From: Jannaschia sp. W003
Lineage (GTDB): Bacteria; Pseudomonadota; Alphaproteobacteria; Rhodobacterales; Rhodobacteraceae
Assembly (NCBI RefSeq): GCF_025144335.1
Contig: NZ_CP083539.1
Coordinates: forward strand, 2,977,501 to 3,041,500
Direction: 5' to 3'
DNA length: 64,000 bases
Part shown: positions 1 through 9,845 of the stretch, in pieces
Layout: each line of letters begins with the position of its first letter
Numbering within the stretch: the stretch's first letter is position 1
Notes under the pieces: model-generated
Seen by the model: only the letters and a program-made list of their open reading frames with translations
The model's database searches: none
What the model was told of the DNA's origin: nothing
Program-made: the position numbers and the translations under genes

Positions 1-1341
1 GAACGTGTCCGGGCTGCCGGCGTCGCCGCCGAAGAACACCGAGGAGTTCACGTTGCGAAGCTCGGTCGCGATGCCGATCTCCTCGAACCACTCCTTGATG
101 AGCGCCTGGAAGTCCTGGCGCACGGCGTTGGTCGAGGTCTGGTAGAGGACGCGCAGCTCCACGCCGTCCTTCTCGCGCACGCCGTCGCCGTTGGAGTCGA
201 CCCAGCCGGCCTCCTCGAGCATGGCCTTGGCGCCCTCGAGGTCCTGCGTGGAGCAGTCGATCGAGGTCGAGGCGTAGGCCTCGGGGGCGGGCACCCAGTT
301 GCAGCCGACCTTGCCGGCCTGGCCGTAGCCGACCTCGACCAGGAGCGGGCGGTCGATCGCCATCGACATCGCCTTGTAGACGGCCGGGTCCTGCAGGAAC
401 GGGTGCGGACGGACGACCGAGCGCTCCTCGGGGGGCAGCGACGGGTCGGGGTTGGTCCAGTTGAGCATGATGCGCTCGACCAGCGGGCCGAAGCCGGCCA
501 CGGGCACGCCCATGCCGCCCGCCTCCATCTGCGCGATCACGTCGGGCGCCAGCTGCAGGTTCCAGGCGTAGTCGAACTCGCCGGTCTGCATGACCGCGCG
601 GCCAGCCGCGTCGGCGTCGCCGCCGCCCTTGAAGTTCACGGAGGCGAAGGCCGGCTTGCCCTCCTCGCGGTAGTTCTCGTTCGCCTCGAAGGCGATCACG
701 TCGTTGGTGCGGAACTCGGTGACCACGAAGGGCCCGGTGCCGATCGGGTTGAAGTTCTGCTCGGTGCAGGTCGAGGCCGCGGCGCCCTTGCACTGCTCGA
801 ACTGCGCCTTCTGCAGGATCGGGCTCTCGCCGCCGGTGAAGGCGGTGTAGGGATAGGGCGTCGGCTCCTTGAAGTTCACCACCACGGTGAAGTCGTCGGG
901 CGTCTCGACCGACTCGACGCTCTCGAACTTGGTGATCTGCGCGCAGCCGCCCTCGGGGTCGGTGCAGTACTCGTAGGTGAACTTCACGTCCGCGGAGGTG
1001 AAGGGCGTGCCGTCCGACCAGGTGACGTCGTCGCGCAGCTTCCAGGTGATCGAGGTGAGGTCCTCGGCCACGCCGCCGTTGTCGACCGTCGGGATCTCGG
1101 TGACGAGCCACGGCTGGATGGTGCCGGTCTCGTCGAAGCGCGCCAGGGGCTCGAGCACGAGCGAGGCAGACTCCACGTCCTTGGTTCCGCCCGACAGGAA
1201 CGGGTTCAGCGTGGACGGCGCTTGCCAGTAGATGATGTTGACCTGGCCGTCGCGGCCGCGCTCGCCTTCGTGGGCATCGGCGAAGGCCGAGGCCGGCACG
1301 CAGGCCGCGGCCGTCGCCAGAAGGGCGTGGGTGAGTCTCAT
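1..1341 (-). CDS. Peptide ABC transporter substrate-binding protein, 3' end cut by window edge
   Basis: Periplasmic solute-binding protein of the SBP_bac_5 (DppA/OppA) family, delivering di/oligopeptides to an ABC importer. 447 codons are visible; the C-terminus lies beyond the left edge. Residues 1-21 form a Sec signal peptide ending ASAFA, followed by the mature start DAHEGERG. The pattern of an early NPFLSGG segment, a [11 protein letters not shown] segment and a later [11 protein letters not shown] segment is typical of the family. The ATG overlaps the stop of the upstream ATPase gene by 4 bp (ATGA), so translation is probably coupled. The permease genes are expected further left, outside the window. 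The exact peptide specificity cannot be read from the sequence. Confidence 0.9.
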   Translation of the reverse strand, partial: MRLTHALLATAAACVPASAFADAHEGERGRDGQVNIIYWQAPSTLNPFLSGGTKDVESASLVLEPLARFDETGTIQPWLVTEIPTVDNGGVAEDLTSITWKLRDDVTWSDGTPFTSADVKFTYEYCTDPEGGCAQITKFESVESVETPDDFTVVVNFKEPTPYPYTAFTGGESPILQKAQFEQCKGAAASTCTEQNFNPIGTGPFVVTEFRTNDVIAFEANENYREEGKPAFASVNFKGGGDADAAGRAVMQTGEFDYAWNLQLAPDVIAQMEAGGMGVPVAGFGPLVERIMLNWTNPDPSLPPEERSVVRPHPFLQDPAVYKAMSMAIDRPLLVEVGYGQAGKVGCNWVPAPEAYASTSIDCSTQDLEGAKAMLEEAGWVDSNGDGVREKDGVELRVLYQTSTNAVRQDFQALIKEWFEEIGIATELRNVNSSVFFGGDAGSPDTF

Positions 1342-2453
1342 TTGGTGTCTCCTTGTTGGGTGCTCGGCACAGGTTCCCGTGCCTCGGTCGCGCTCTGCGG
1401 CGCGTTTTCCGCGTTCTCGGGCGCGGTATGGGTGACCCCGGGCGCGCCCTGGGGCGCGTGCTCGGGGTCGTGGAGGTGGCAGGCGACGAAGCGCCCGGGC
1501 TGCACCTCGCGGAAGGCCGGGTCGATGCGGCGGCAGACCGCCATCACCTTCGGGCAGCGGGTCGAGAAGTTGCACCCCTCGGGCGGGTTCGCGGGGCTGG
1601 GCACGTCGCCCTGGAGCACGATGCGCTCGCGCTTGGTGCCCGCCAGCATCGGGTCCGGCTCGGGGACGGCCGACAGGAGCGCCTGGGTGTAGGGGTGCAG
1701 CGGCTCGGCGTAGAGCGCGTCGCGCGGCGCCAGCTCGGCCACCTTGCCGAGGTACATCACGGCGACCCGGTCGGCGATGTGGCGCACCATCGACAGATCG
1801 TGGGAGATGAAGAGGTAGGTGAGGCCCAGCTCGTCCTGCAGCTCCTCCAGGAGGTTCACCACCTGGGCCTGGATAGAGACGTCGAGCGCGGCGATGGGCT
1901 CGTCGCAGACGATGAACTTCGGGTTCAGCGCCAGCGCGCGGGCGATGCCGATGCGCTGGCGCTGCCCTCCCGAGAACTCGTGGGGGTAGCGCGCGGCGAA
2001 GGCGGGGTTGAGGCCGACGCGGTCCATGAGGTGCAGCACGCGCTCGCGGCGCTGCTTCTTGGACTGCTTCGTGTGCTCGCGCAGCGGCTCGCCGATGATC
2101 TCGGCCACGGTCATGCGGGGGTTGAGGGACGCCTGCGGGTCCTGGAACACCATCTGCATGGTGGGGCGCATCCGGCGGAGGCTCGACTGCGAGCTGTGGC
2201 CGATCTCGCGCCCGTCGATGGTGATCTCGCCGCCGGTGATGTCGTAGAGGCGCAGGATGGCGCGGCCGGCGGTGGACTTGCCGCACCCGCTCTCGCCCAC
2301 CAGCCCCAGCGTCTCGCCCTCGCGGATGCTCAGGGTGATGCCGTCCACCGCCTTCACCGCGCCCACCTGCCGGCGCAGGAGGCCGGCGTGTATGGGGAAG
2401 TGCATCTTCAGGTCGCGGACCTCGACCAGCGTGCGGTCCTTCACCACGTTCAT
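1338..2453 (-). CDS. Oligopeptide/dipeptide ABC transporter ATP-binding protein (DppF/OppF type)
   Basis: Cytoplasmic ATPase subunit of a peptide importer, 371 aa. Visible motifs: Walker [10 protein letters not shown] at residues 53-61, Q-loop in FQDPQ near 104, signature SGGQRQR at 161-167 and Walker B IVCDEP at 181-186. A Cys-containing oligopeptide_HPY tail (GCNFSTRCP) follows the ATPase domain, which places it in the Dpp/Opp class. The last 35 or so residues are an unusual Ala/Glu/Thr-rich extension. It overlaps the ATPase gene upstream and the binding-protein gene downstream by 4 bp each, so the three are one operon. Confidence 0.93.
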   Translation of the reverse strand: MNVVKDRTLVEVRDLKMHFPIHAGLLRRQVGAVKAVDGITLSIREGETLGLVGESGCGKSTAGRAILRLYDITGGEITIDGREIGHSSQSSLRRMRPTMQMVFQDPQASLNPRMTVAEIIGEPLREHTKQSKKQRRERVLHLMDRVGLNPAFAARYPHEFSGGQRQRIGIARALALNPKFIVCDEPIAALDVSIQAQVVNLLEELQDELGLTYLFISHDLSMVRHIADRVAVMYLGKVAELAPRDALYAEPLHPYTQALLSAVPEPDPMLAGTKRERIVLQGDVPSPANPPEGCNFSTRCPKVMAVCRRIDPAFREVQPGRFVACHLHDPEHAPQGAPGVTHTAPENAENAPQSATEAREPVPSTQQGDTK

Positions 2454-3460
2454 GCCGCCGCCCCCTCGCGGCCGGTGTGGGCGATGGGGTGGAAGCAGGC
2501 CACGTCGTGGCGCGGGGCGACGATCTCGCGGGCGGGGTTCTCGCGGTCGCAGCGCTCGAAGCGCAGCGGGCAGCGGTCGCGGAACGGGCAGGCCTCGGGG
2601 AAGTCGCCGAGTATGGGGGGCTGGCCCTCGATCACCTGCAGCTTGGGCTGCCGCTCGCCGGTGACGGAGGGAATCGTCTTGAGGAGCGCGCGGGTGTAGG
2701 GGTGGCGCGGGTCGCGGAAGAGCGAGCGCACGGGCGCCTTCTCGACCACCTGCCCGCCGTACATCACCAGCACGCGGTCGGCGATCTGGGCCACGACCCC
2801 GAGGTCGTGGGTGATCCAGACGATCGACATGCCCAGCTCGTCGCGCAGCTTGTGCACCAGCTCCAGGATCTGGGCCTGGATGGTGACGTCGAGCGCGGTG
2901 GTCGGCTCGTCGGCGATCAGCACCTTGGGGTCGCAGGCGAGGGCGATGGCGATCATCACCCGCTGGCGCATGCCGCCCGAGAACTGGTGGGGGTAGTCGT
3001 CGAGGCGCTGGCGGGCGCCGGGGATGCCCACCAGCTCCAGCAGCTCCACGGCGCGCTCGCGGGCCTGGCGCTTCGAGGCGCCCAGGTGCCGGCGGATCGG
3101 CTCCATGATCTGGAAGCCCACGGTGAACACGGGGTTGAGCGAGGTCATCGGGTCCTGGAACACGAAGCCCACCTCGCCGCCGCGCACCTCGCGAAGGCGC
3201 TTCGGCGAGGCCTTGAGGAGGTCCTCGCCCTCGAGCAGCACCTCGCCTGCCTCGATCCGCGCGGGCGGCATGGGCAGGAGGCCGATGAGCGACATCATGG
3301 TGACGGACTTGCCGGAGCCGCTCTCGCCCACAACGCCGAGCAACTCGCCGCGTTTCACGTCGAAGCTGACGTCGTTCACGGCATAGACCGAACCCTCACG
3401 GGTCGAGAAGGCCGTGCGCAGGCCCCTGACCTCCAGCACGGCGGGCGCGCCTTCCGGCAT
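2450..3460 (-). CDS. Oligopeptide/dipeptide ABC transporter ATP-binding protein (DppD/OppD type)
   Basis: First ATPase of the peptide importer, 336 aa from the ATG at 3460; longer in-frame openings upstream are ignored because the family alignment begins at [11 protein letters not shown]. Walker A GESGSGKS lies at 45-52, with SGGMRQR and [11 protein letters not shown] further on, and a Cys-rich C-terminal oligopeptide_HPY segment ([11 protein letters not shown]). It pairs with the DppF-type ATPase, sharing a 4-bp overlap. The 172 bp to the divergent argE-like gene must hold both promoters; no convincing box was found there. Confidence 0.92.
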   Translation of the reverse strand: MPEGAPAVLEVRGLRTAFSTREGSVYAVNDVSFDVKRGELLGVVGESGSGKSVTMMSLIGLLPMPPARIEAGEVLLEGEDLLKASPKRLREVRGGEVGFVFQDPMTSLNPVFTVGFQIMEPIRRHLGASKRQARERAVELLELVGIPGARQRLDDYPHQFSGGMRQRVMIAIALACDPKVLIADEPTTALDVTIQAQILELVHKLRDELGMSIVWITHDLGVVAQIADRVLVMYGGQVVEKAPVRSLFRDPRHPYTRALLKTIPSVTGERQPKLQVIEGQPPILGDFPEACPFRDRCPLRFERCDRENPAREIVAPRHDVACFHPIAHTGREGAAA

Positions 3461-3632
3461 CCGCGGCTCCCTGTCCTTCGGGCCGCCGAGTGGCGCGGCC
3501 CGCGTCCGTGCCGCATCTTGCGCGTGCGGCGTTGCAGGAACGCTAGCAGAGGCGCGCAGCGGCGCAAGCCCTCGCCGGCGCAAGGGCGCGGCCCGCCTTG
3601 ACCGGACGGGAAAGCGGGCGCATCGCGGGCGC

Positions 3633-4790
3633 ATGAGCCTATCCGCACGCCAGATCCTCGACCGCCTCGTCGCCTTCCCCACCGTGAGCCGGGACTCCAA
3701 CCTCGCCCTCGTGGACTGGGTGGAGGACTACCTCGCCGGCCACGGCGTCGCCTCGGTGCGGGTGCCCGACGCCACCGGCACGAAGGCCGCGCTCTACGCC
3801 AACGTCGGGCCGGAGGCCGAGGGCGGGCTGGTGCTGTCGGGACACACCGACGTGGTGCCCGTGGACGGGCAGGACTGGAGCTTCGACCCCTTCGCGGTGA
3901 CGGAGGCGGACGGCCGGCTCTACGGGCGCGGCACCTGCGACATGAAGGGGTTCGACGCGCTCGCCCTCGCCATGGTGCCCCACGCCCTGTCGCTGGACCT
4001 CAAGCGGCCGCTCCAGATCGCGCTGAGCTACGACGAGGAGGTCGGCTGCCTCGGCGCCCCGCCCATGATCGACGCGATGGCCGCCCACCTGCCCCGCGCC
4101 GCGGCCGCCATCATCGGCGAGCCGACGATGCTGCGCCCCGTCACGGGCCACAACGCCTCCGTGATCTACCGCATCCACCTGCGCGGCTACGAGGTGCACT
4201 CCTCGAAGCTGCCCGAGGGGGTGTCCGCGGTCCACGAGGCGGGGCACGTGCTGGCCTGGGTCAACGACCGCAACGCGGCGATCCAAGGAGAGGCGCCGAA
4301 CGCAGTGTCGGCGATGTTCGAGCCGCCCTTCACCACGGTCCACGTCGGCACCATCCAGGGCGGCACGGCGCACAACATCACCGCGCGCGACTGCCACCTG
4401 AGCGTCGGCTTCCGCGTGCCCGCGGGCGACGACCTCGAGCGCCACGCGGCGGCGCTGGAGCGGTTCCTCGCGGAGCTGAATGCGGCGCTCAAGGCCCGCC
4501 GCCCCGAGGCCGGGGTCCGGTGGGAGCGCGGCGCGGGCGTGCCGGCGCTGGCCCCCGAGGAGTCGGGCACCGCCGAGGGCCTCGTGCGCCGCATCACCGG
4601 CGACAACGGCACGCACACCGTGACCTACGGCACCGAGGCGGGCCAGTTCCAGGAGCGCGGCTACTCGGCCGTGGTCTGCGGGCCGGGCGACATCGCCCAG
4701 GCGCACCAGCCCGACGAGTGGATCGCGGTAGAGCAGTTCGAGGCTGGCGAGCGCTTCCTGCGGCGGGCCGTGGAGACGCTGGCGGAGTAA
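3633..4790 (+). CDS. argE: Acetylornithine deacetylase-type M20 peptidase
   Basis: 385-aa zinc hydrolase of family M20 that would deacetylate N-acetyl-L-ornithine in arginine synthesis. Metal ligands and catalytic residues are visible: SGHTDVVPVDG (H71, D73), GRGTCDMKG (D103), SYDEEVG (E135/E136) and AHQPDEW near 358. The central dimerisation (lid) domain lies at about 175-290. ATG 3633 is the first start that fits the family N-terminus; the longer frame from 3414 runs through the promoter of the divergent transporter. Assignment to ArgE rather than DapE rests on VPVDGQDW and GTEAGQFQ; a related acyl-amino-acid deacylase cannot be excluded. Confidence 0.8.
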   Translation: MSLSARQILDRLVAFPTVSRDSNLALVDWVEDYLAGHGVASVRVPDATGTKAALYANVGPEAEGGLVLSGHTDVVPVDGQDWSFDPFAVTEADGRLYGRGTCDMKGFDALALAMVPHALSLDLKRPLQIALSYDEEVGCLGAPPMIDAMAAHLPRAAAAIIGEPTMLRPVTGHNASVIYRIHLRGYEVHSSKLPEGVSAVHEAGHVLAWVNDRNAAIQGEAPNAVSAMFEPPFTTVHVGTIQGGTAHNITARDCHLSVGFRVPAGDDLERHAAALERFLAELNAALKARRPEAGVRWERGAGVPALAPEESGTAEGLVRRITGDNGTHTVTYGTEAGQFQERGYSAVVCGPGDIAQAHQPDEWIAVEQFEAGERFLRRAVETLAE

Positions 4791-4798
4791 GGAGGCGC

Positions 4799-5062
4799 CG
4801 CGCTCCGGCCCTGCGCCGGGGTCCGTGTGTTCCGCTGGCGCTTCGCTCCGCAACGGCATCGCCGCGGCAACCGGAGGCCCCGGATCGGGTCCGGGGCATG
4901 TCGGTCCCGATATCCCACGCCCCGGCCGTGCGCCGGGGCCCCTGTCCTCCACCGGCGCTTCGCTCTGCAACGTGTCGCCCACGGCGACCCGGGGCCCCGG
5001 CGCAGGGCCGGGGGCGGGTCGATCCCGGAGTGCCGCGCCCCGGCCCTGCGCCGGGGCCTCGG
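4799..5062. repeat. Tandem array of ~118-bp GC-rich REP-like units
   Basis: The 377-bp gap 4791-5167 has no gene. It holds 2.5 copies of a unit built on the core GGCC(C/G)TGCGCCGGGG. Cores begin at 4807, 4924 and 5042, giving periods of 117 and 118 bp. Each core is followed by a GCGCTTCGCTC-like segment, and inverted versions (GCCCCGG...CCGGGGC) lie between cores, so the array can fold into several strong hairpins. It may act as terminator for argE and as a REP/BIME element. Confidence 0.75.
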
Positions 5063-5167
5063 CTCACCGCTCGCGCCTCGCGCCGAACAAGGCACGCGCG
5101 TAAGCAACCCCGCCGGGAACCCCTCCCCCGCCCCCCGGTTGTGCTCCGAGCCGCACCGGGGGACCGC

Positions 5168-6235
5168 ATGGAAGACGAGACGCAGACCGACGAGACCGAC
5201 GCCACCGCCGCCGAGCTGCCCGCCGAGGACGAGGGCGCGGAAGGGATGGAGGCGGTCGACGCCGATCCCGGGCTAATCTTCGACAAGCTCGACGCCTGGC
5301 TCGACGGCTTCTTCCGCCTCCTGCCCAACATCGCCGTGGCCCTCGTGCTGCTGGCGCTGTTCGTCGGCCTCGGCTGGCTGGTCGCCTGGGCGATCCGACG
5401 CGGCGCCGCGGCGCGTGACCGGCAGAACCTCGGCTCGGTCGGCGGCAGCCTCGTGAAGTGGGGCATCTGGATCGCGGGCTTCCTGCTGGCCGCCACGATC
5501 GTCGTGCCCACCTTGCGCCCCGGCGACCTGATCGCGGGCCTCGGCATCGGCTCGGTCGCGATCGGCTTCGCGTTCAAGGACATCCTGCAGAACATGCTGG
5601 CCGGCATCCTGATCCTGGTGCGCCAGCCCTTCGAAGTGGGCGACCAGATCATCAGCTCCCACGGCCACGAGGGCACCGTGGAGCAGATCGAGACCCGCGC
5701 CACCTTCATCCGCACCTACGACGGCCGCCGCGTGGTGATCCCGAACTCCGACATCTACACCAACCCGGTGGTGGTGCAGACCGCGTTCGAGACCCGCCGC
5801 TCGGAGTACGACGTCGGCATCGGCTACGGCGACGACTTCGCCGAGGCGATCCGGATCGCCGTGGAGGCCATGCAGGGCGTGGCCGGCGTGCTCGCCGACC
5901 CCGGCCCCGAGGCGCTCGCCTGGGAGCTGGCGGATTCGGCCAAGGTGGTGCGCATCCGCTGGTGGACCAAGAGCCCCCGCAAGGACCAGGTCCACGTGTT
6001 CTCGGACGTGATCCAGGCGGTCTGCTCCGCCTACGAGGAGGCCGGCATCGACATGCCGTTCCCGACGCAGGTGACCCTCTGGCACGACCAGACCGAGGCG
6101 GTGGACGGCCAGCGCGGCCGGCAGCGCGAGGGCTGGCCCGCGGCCGGGGACGCGACGCCCCGCTCGCGCGAGGCGGTGCGCGTGGAGCGCAGGGCCGCGA
6201 ACGACGGCGCGAAAGGGGCCGAGGCGGCGCAATAG
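5168..6235 (+). CDS. Small-conductance mechanosensitive channel, MscS family
   Basis: 355-aa inner-membrane channel that would release osmolytes on hypo-osmotic shock. The N-terminus (1-35) is acidic and soluble. Hydrophobic helices run at about 52-77 and 96-114, and the pore-lining TM3 at about 119-152 has the Gly/Ala pattern LIAGLGIGSVAIGFAFKDI. The beta domain begins at RQPFEVGDQI (about 152-162) with VEQIETRATFIRTYDGR after it, as in MscS. Three TM segments and this length fit the short MscS class. The last 45 residues are charged and unrelated to the core. It stands alone between the repeat array and the amidohydrolase gene. Confidence 0.9.
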   Translation: MEDETQTDETDATAAELPAEDEGAEGMEAVDADPGLIFDKLDAWLDGFFRLLPNIAVALVLLALFVGLGWLVAWAIRRGAAARDRQNLGSVGGSLVKWGIWIAGFLLAATIVVPTLRPGDLIAGLGIGSVAIGFAFKDILQNMLAGILILVRQPFEVGDQIISSHGHEGTVEQIETRATFIRTYDGRRVVIPNSDIYTNPVVVQTAFETRRSEYDVGIGYGDDFAEAIRIAVEAMQGVAGVLADPGPEALAWELADSAKVVRIRWWTKSPRKDQVHVFSDVIQAVCSAYEEAGIDMPFPTQVTLWHDQTEAVDGQRGRQREGWPAAGDATPRSREAVRVERRAANDGAKGAEAAQ

Positions 6236-6307
6236 CGCCCCCCGGGGGGCGGCGTCTTGCACCGCCCCCCCTCCTCGCGCCACTCATGCCCGCGAAGGAG
6301 ACCAGCC

Positions 6308-7465
6308 ATGCCCGTCCGCAACCGCTTCGCCGAGATGCTGCCCGAGATCACCGAGTGGCGCCGCGACATCCACCGCAACCCCGAGATCCTGTTCGACACC
6401 CACCGCACCTCCGCGATGGTCGCCGCGAAGCTGCGCGACTTCGGCTGCGACGAGGTGGTCGAGGGCATCGGCCGCACCGGCGTCGTGGGCGTGATCCGCG
6501 GCAAGGCGGGCGACAAGGTCGTGGGCCTGCGCGCCGACATGGACGCCCTGCCGATCCACGAGGCCACGGGCGCCGAGCACGCCTCCCAGACCCCCGGCGC
6601 CATGCACGCCTGCGGCCACGACGGGCACACCGCCATGCTCCTGGGCGCCGCCAAGTACCTCGCCGAGACGCGCAACTTCGCGGGCACCGTGGTCGTGATC
6701 TTCCAGCCCGCCGAGGAGGGCGGCGGCGGCGGCCGCGAGATGTGCGAGGACGGCATGATGGACCGCTGGGGCATCCAGGAGGTGTACGGGATGCACAACT
6801 GGCCCGGCCGCCCCGTGGGCGCCTTCGCGATCCGCGAGGGCGCGTTCTTCGCGGCCACGGACGTGTTCGAGATCGCGCTCGAGGGCAAGGGCGGCCACGC
6901 CGCCAAGCCCCAGGAGACCGTGGACACCACGCTGATGGGCGCGCACCTCGTCACCGCGCTCCAGTCCATCGTGTCGCGCAACGCCGACCCGGTGAAGCAG
7001 ATCGTGGTCTCGGTCACCGCCTTCGAGACCTCGTCCAAGGCGTTCAACGTCATCCCCCAGGCGGCCACCATCAAGGGCACCGTGCGCACCATGGACCCCG
7101 CGATGCGCGATCTCGCCGAGCGGCGCCTGTCCGAGATCGCCGCGGGCGTCGCCGCCACCTTCGGCGGCACGATCGCGGTCGATTACCAGCGCAACTACCC
7201 CGTGATGGTGAACCACGGCGAGCACACCGAGTTCGCCCGCGAGGCCGCCCGCGCGGTCTCGGGCGACTGCGACGACGCGCCCCTGGTGATGGGCGGCGAG
7301 GACTTCGCCTTCATGCTTGAGGAGCGGCCCGGCGCCTACATCCTCGTGGGCAACGGCGACACCGCCCCCGTCCACCACCCCGAGTACGACTTCACGGACG
7401 ACGCGATCCCCGCGGGCTGCTCGTGGTGGGCCGAGATCGTGGAGCGGCGGATGCCGGCGGCCTGA
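6308..7465 (+). CDS. M20 amidohydrolase (hippurate/N-acyl-amino-acid hydrolase type)
   Basis: 385-aa metallo-amidohydrolase of the M20D class, acting in the cytoplasm on N-acylated amino acids or auxin-conjugate-like amides. Motifs: GLRADMDALP (73-82), the metal motif CGHDGH (102-107), QPAEEGGGGG and HNWPG. A GGEDFAFML block and an HHPEYDF block near the C-terminus complete the site. The ATG has a GGAGA-type ribosome site about 10 nt upstream. The substrate cannot be chosen among hippurate, N-acetyl-diaminopimelate and similar amides. Confidence 0.88.
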   Translation: MPVRNRFAEMLPEITEWRRDIHRNPEILFDTHRTSAMVAAKLRDFGCDEVVEGIGRTGVVGVIRGKAGDKVVGLRADMDALPIHEATGAEHASQTPGAMHACGHDGHTAMLLGAAKYLAETRNFAGTVVVIFQPAEEGGGGGREMCEDGMMDRWGIQEVYGMHNWPGRPVGAFAIREGAFFAATDVFEIALEGKGGHAAKPQETVDTTLMGAHLVTALQSIVSRNADPVKQIVVSVTAFETSSKAFNVIPQAATIKGTVRTMDPAMRDLAERRLSEIAAGVAATFGGTIAVDYQRNYPVMVNHGEHTEFAREAARAVSGDCDDAPLVMGGEDFAFMLEERPGAYILVGNGDTAPVHHPEYDFTDDAIPAGCSWWAEIVERRMPAA

Positions 7466-7590
7466 GCGGCGTTAACCCCGCGTTAGGATCTGCGTGCGAA
7501 GGCTGGGGGGCGGAACAGGCCGAGGGGCCGATGGCCGCGCCAGCCGCCGCCGCCCGCCGCGCGATCGCGGGCCCGGCCGCCGAGGCGGGC

Positions 7591-7616
7591 AAAAAGTACC
7601 CCCACGTGCACGGGGG
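7591..7616 (-). terminator. Rho-independent terminator of the acyl-CoA synthetase gene
   Basis: On the minus strand a CCCCC...GGGGG stem around GTGCACGT is followed by TACTTTTT. It lies 40 bp after the stop at 7656. This is one of the clearest canonical terminators in the window. The surrounding 190-bp gap (7466-7655) holds no gene I can support. Confidence 0.75.
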
Positions 7617-7655
7617 CGTTCGCGGCCGGGTCGGGTCTTCCCGCGCCGCGACGCC

Positions 7656-9212
7656 TCACCCGCCCCGCAGCGCCCGCCGCTGCACCTTGCCCGTGGCCGT
7701 CATCGGCAGCGCGTCGCGGAAATGCACCGCGCGCGGCGCCATGTGCGGCGACAGGCGCGCGCGCACCCAGGCGATCAGCTCCGCCTCCAGCCCGTCGGTC
7801 GCGCCCTCGGCCACAACGAAGGCTGTGATCGCCTCGCCCCGGTCGGGGTCCGGCAGGCCCACCACGGCCGCCATCACCACGCGGGGATGGGCGGCGAGGC
7901 AGCTCTCGATCTCGGTGGGGCCGACCCGGTAGCCCGAGGACGCGATCACGTCGTCGCCCCGCGCGTGGTAGCGGATCACCCCGCCCGCCAGCCGCTCGCC
8001 TAGGTCGCCCGTGCGGATCCAGCCCCCGCGCCACTTGGCCGCCGTCTCCTCGGGCTTGCGCCAGTAGCGCAGGAACGCCGCCAGGGAGCCGCGCACGCAG
8101 ATCTCGCCCACCGCGCCCATGGGCACCTCGCCCCCCGCCTCGTCCTGCACCTCGACCTCGACGCCGGGCACCGCGCGGCCCAGCGTGCCCGGCACCACCG
8201 CCTGCGTGCCCGCGCAGGCCGCCATCACGAGGTTCACCTCGGTCTGCCCGTAGATCTCGTTGATCGGTGCCCCCAGCGCCGCGCGGCCCCATTGCAGGAG
8301 GTCCGCGCCCAGCGCCTCGCCGCCCGACATCACGGCGCGCAAGCATAGGCCGTCGGGCGCGGAGGCGCGGCGCATCATCTTGAGCGCGGTGGGCGGCAGA
8401 AAGGCCGCCGTCACCCGCTCCTCGGCCATCAGCGCGTAGGCCTCGGCCGCGTCGAACTTCGCGAAGCGCTTCGCCACCAGCGGCACGCCGAACGCCATCG
8501 CGGGCACGGCCAGGTCCATCAGCCCGCCGATCCACGCCCAGTCGGCGGGCGTCCACGCCACGTCGCCGGGCTGCGGAAAGCCCTCCAGCGCCGTCTCGAC
8601 GCATGCCAGATGCCCCAGCAGGAAGCGGTGGGCATGGAGCACGCCCTTCGGCTCGCCCGTGGTGCCGGAGGTGTAGATCATCATCGCCGGGTCTTCGGCG
8701 GCGGTGTCCGCTATCGGCACCGTGCCGCCCTCGGGCAGCGCCTCCACGTCGAGGCGGACGCGCAAGGCGGGCAGGTCGAGGGGCGCGACCTTCGCCAGCC
8801 CCTCGGCCTCGGCCACGATCGCCACCGCGCCCGAGTCGCGCAGGCGGTAGTCCAGCGCCTCCGGCCCGAACAGCGTGAACAGCGGCAGCGACACGGCGCC
8901 GAGGCGGTGGGCGGCGAAGTGCGCCACCAGAACCTCGGCCCGCTGCGGCAGCAGGATCGCGACCCGGTCCCCCGGCCCCACCCCTTCGGCATGGAGGTGC
9001 GCGGCCAGCGCCTCGGCGGCGCGGCCCATGTCGCCGTACGTCCAGATCCGCCGCGCGCCGCTCAGGTCGATCACCGCCGGGCGGTCCGGCTCGGCGGCGG
9101 CCCGCTCGAACAGGCAGGCCGCGCCGATGTTGAACCGCTCGGGCACGGGCGCACGGTACGCCGCCCGCATCTCGTCCCAGGGGGCGAGGCGGGGGATCGT
9201 GGGCGCGATCAC
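7656..9212 (-). CDS. AMP-binding acyl-CoA synthetase (medium-chain type)
   Basis: 518-aa adenylate-forming enzyme that activates a carboxylic acid to acyl-AMP and then acyl-CoA. Visible motifs are MIYTSGTTGEPKG (ATP loop), EIYGQTEVN, RTGDLGE, GYRVGPTEIES and the C-terminal catalytic-lysine motif ATGKVQRR. The PERFNIG N-terminus and layout resemble acetyl/propionyl/medium-chain acyl-CoA synthetases. I chose the GTG at 9212: it gives the family N-terminus (TIPRLAPWDEM) and overlaps the stop of the upstream lipoprotein gene as GTGA. A much longer open frame continues upstream, but only through that gene and others. Substrate chain length is unknown. Confidence 0.88.
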   Translation of the reverse strand: MIAPTIPRLAPWDEMRAAYRAPVPERFNIGAACLFERAAAEPDRPAVIDLSGARRIWTYGDMGRAAEALAAHLHAEGVGPGDRVAILLPQRAEVLVAHFAAHRLGAVSLPLFTLFGPEALDYRLRDSGAVAIVAEAEGLAKVAPLDLPALRVRLDVEALPEGGTVPIADTAAEDPAMMIYTSGTTGEPKGVLHAHRFLLGHLACVETALEGFPQPGDVAWTPADWAWIGGLMDLAVPAMAFGVPLVAKRFAKFDAAEAYALMAEERVTAAFLPPTALKMMRRASAPDGLCLRAVMSGGEALGADLLQWGRAALGAPINEIYGQTEVNLVMAACAGTQAVVPGTLGRAVPGVEVEVQDEAGGEVPMGAVGEICVRGSLAAFLRYWRKPEETAAKWRGGWIRTGDLGERLAGGVIRYHARGDDVIASSGYRVGPTEIESCLAAHPRVVMAAVVGLPDPDRGEAITAFVVAEGATDGLEAELIAWVRARLSPHMAPRAVHFRDALPMTATGKVQRRALRGG

Positions 9213-9745
9213 TTCCGGGCGAGCGTCACGGGATGGAGCCCCGCGAGGGGAAGCCCGAGGCCCTGCAGCGCCGACAGGCTGATCTGCGCGCCGCCCGCGC
9301 CGCCCAGCGGGCGCAGCGTCACGGCGATCTTCTCGCCCGAGCTGGCGGTCACGGTGCCCGAGGTCTCCGAGGAGACGAGGCCGGTCTTGACCCACAGGCC
9401 CGCATCGGCCGGATCGCCCAGCGACACCGTCTCGGCGCCCAGCGCAGAGGCCGGCGCGGTGGCGGCCTCGTTCCTGGCCTCGGCCTTCTCGGCGTCGCTC
9501 ACGCGGTCCAAGGCGCCCACGGTGGAGGTCACGGCGCGCGGCGGGGCGACCACGGTGGTGCCGGCGGCGGGCACGTTGCGCACCGACGAGGTGGAGGCGG
9601 GCGGCGGGGCCGGCGTCGCGGGCGCGGGCGCGGCCTCGGGCACGGGCCGGATCGGCGCGGCCGAGCCGCCGGTGCGGAGGATCGACGTGTCGGCGCAGGC
9701 GCCGAGCAGGAGGGCCGCGGAGGCGGCGACGAGTGCGATGCGCAT
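9209..9745 (-). CDS. Putative lipoprotein of unknown function
   Basis: 178-aa protein with a lipobox LLLGAC (Cys16), so it is predicted to be lipidated and membrane-anchored facing the periplasm. A Pro/Ala-rich linker (about 35-60) precedes a globular part with SLGDPADAGLWVKTGLV and SGEKIAVTLRPLGG. It resembles small Rhodobacteraceae proteins that carry a misleading D-galactarate dehydratase label; nothing here looks like that enzyme. Its stop overlaps the GTG start of the acyl-CoA synthetase gene, so the two are co-transcribed. I do not know the function. Confidence 0.75.
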   Translation of the reverse strand: MRIALVAASAALLLGACADTSILRTGGSAAPIRPVPEAAPAPATPAPPPASTSSVRNVPAAGTTVVAPPRAVTSTVGALDRVSDAEKAEARNEAATAPASALGAETVSLGDPADAGLWVKTGLVSSETSGTVTASSGEKIAVTLRPLGGAGGAQISLSALQGLGLPLAGLHPVTLARK

Positions 9746-9845
9746 GAAGGGTATCCCGGTGGTGGTGCGGGACGCATTCTAGCGAGACGGGCGCCGACCT
9801 CCAGCCCCGCTTGTGGCAATGGCGCCAGAGGCATAGGCTCGGGGA

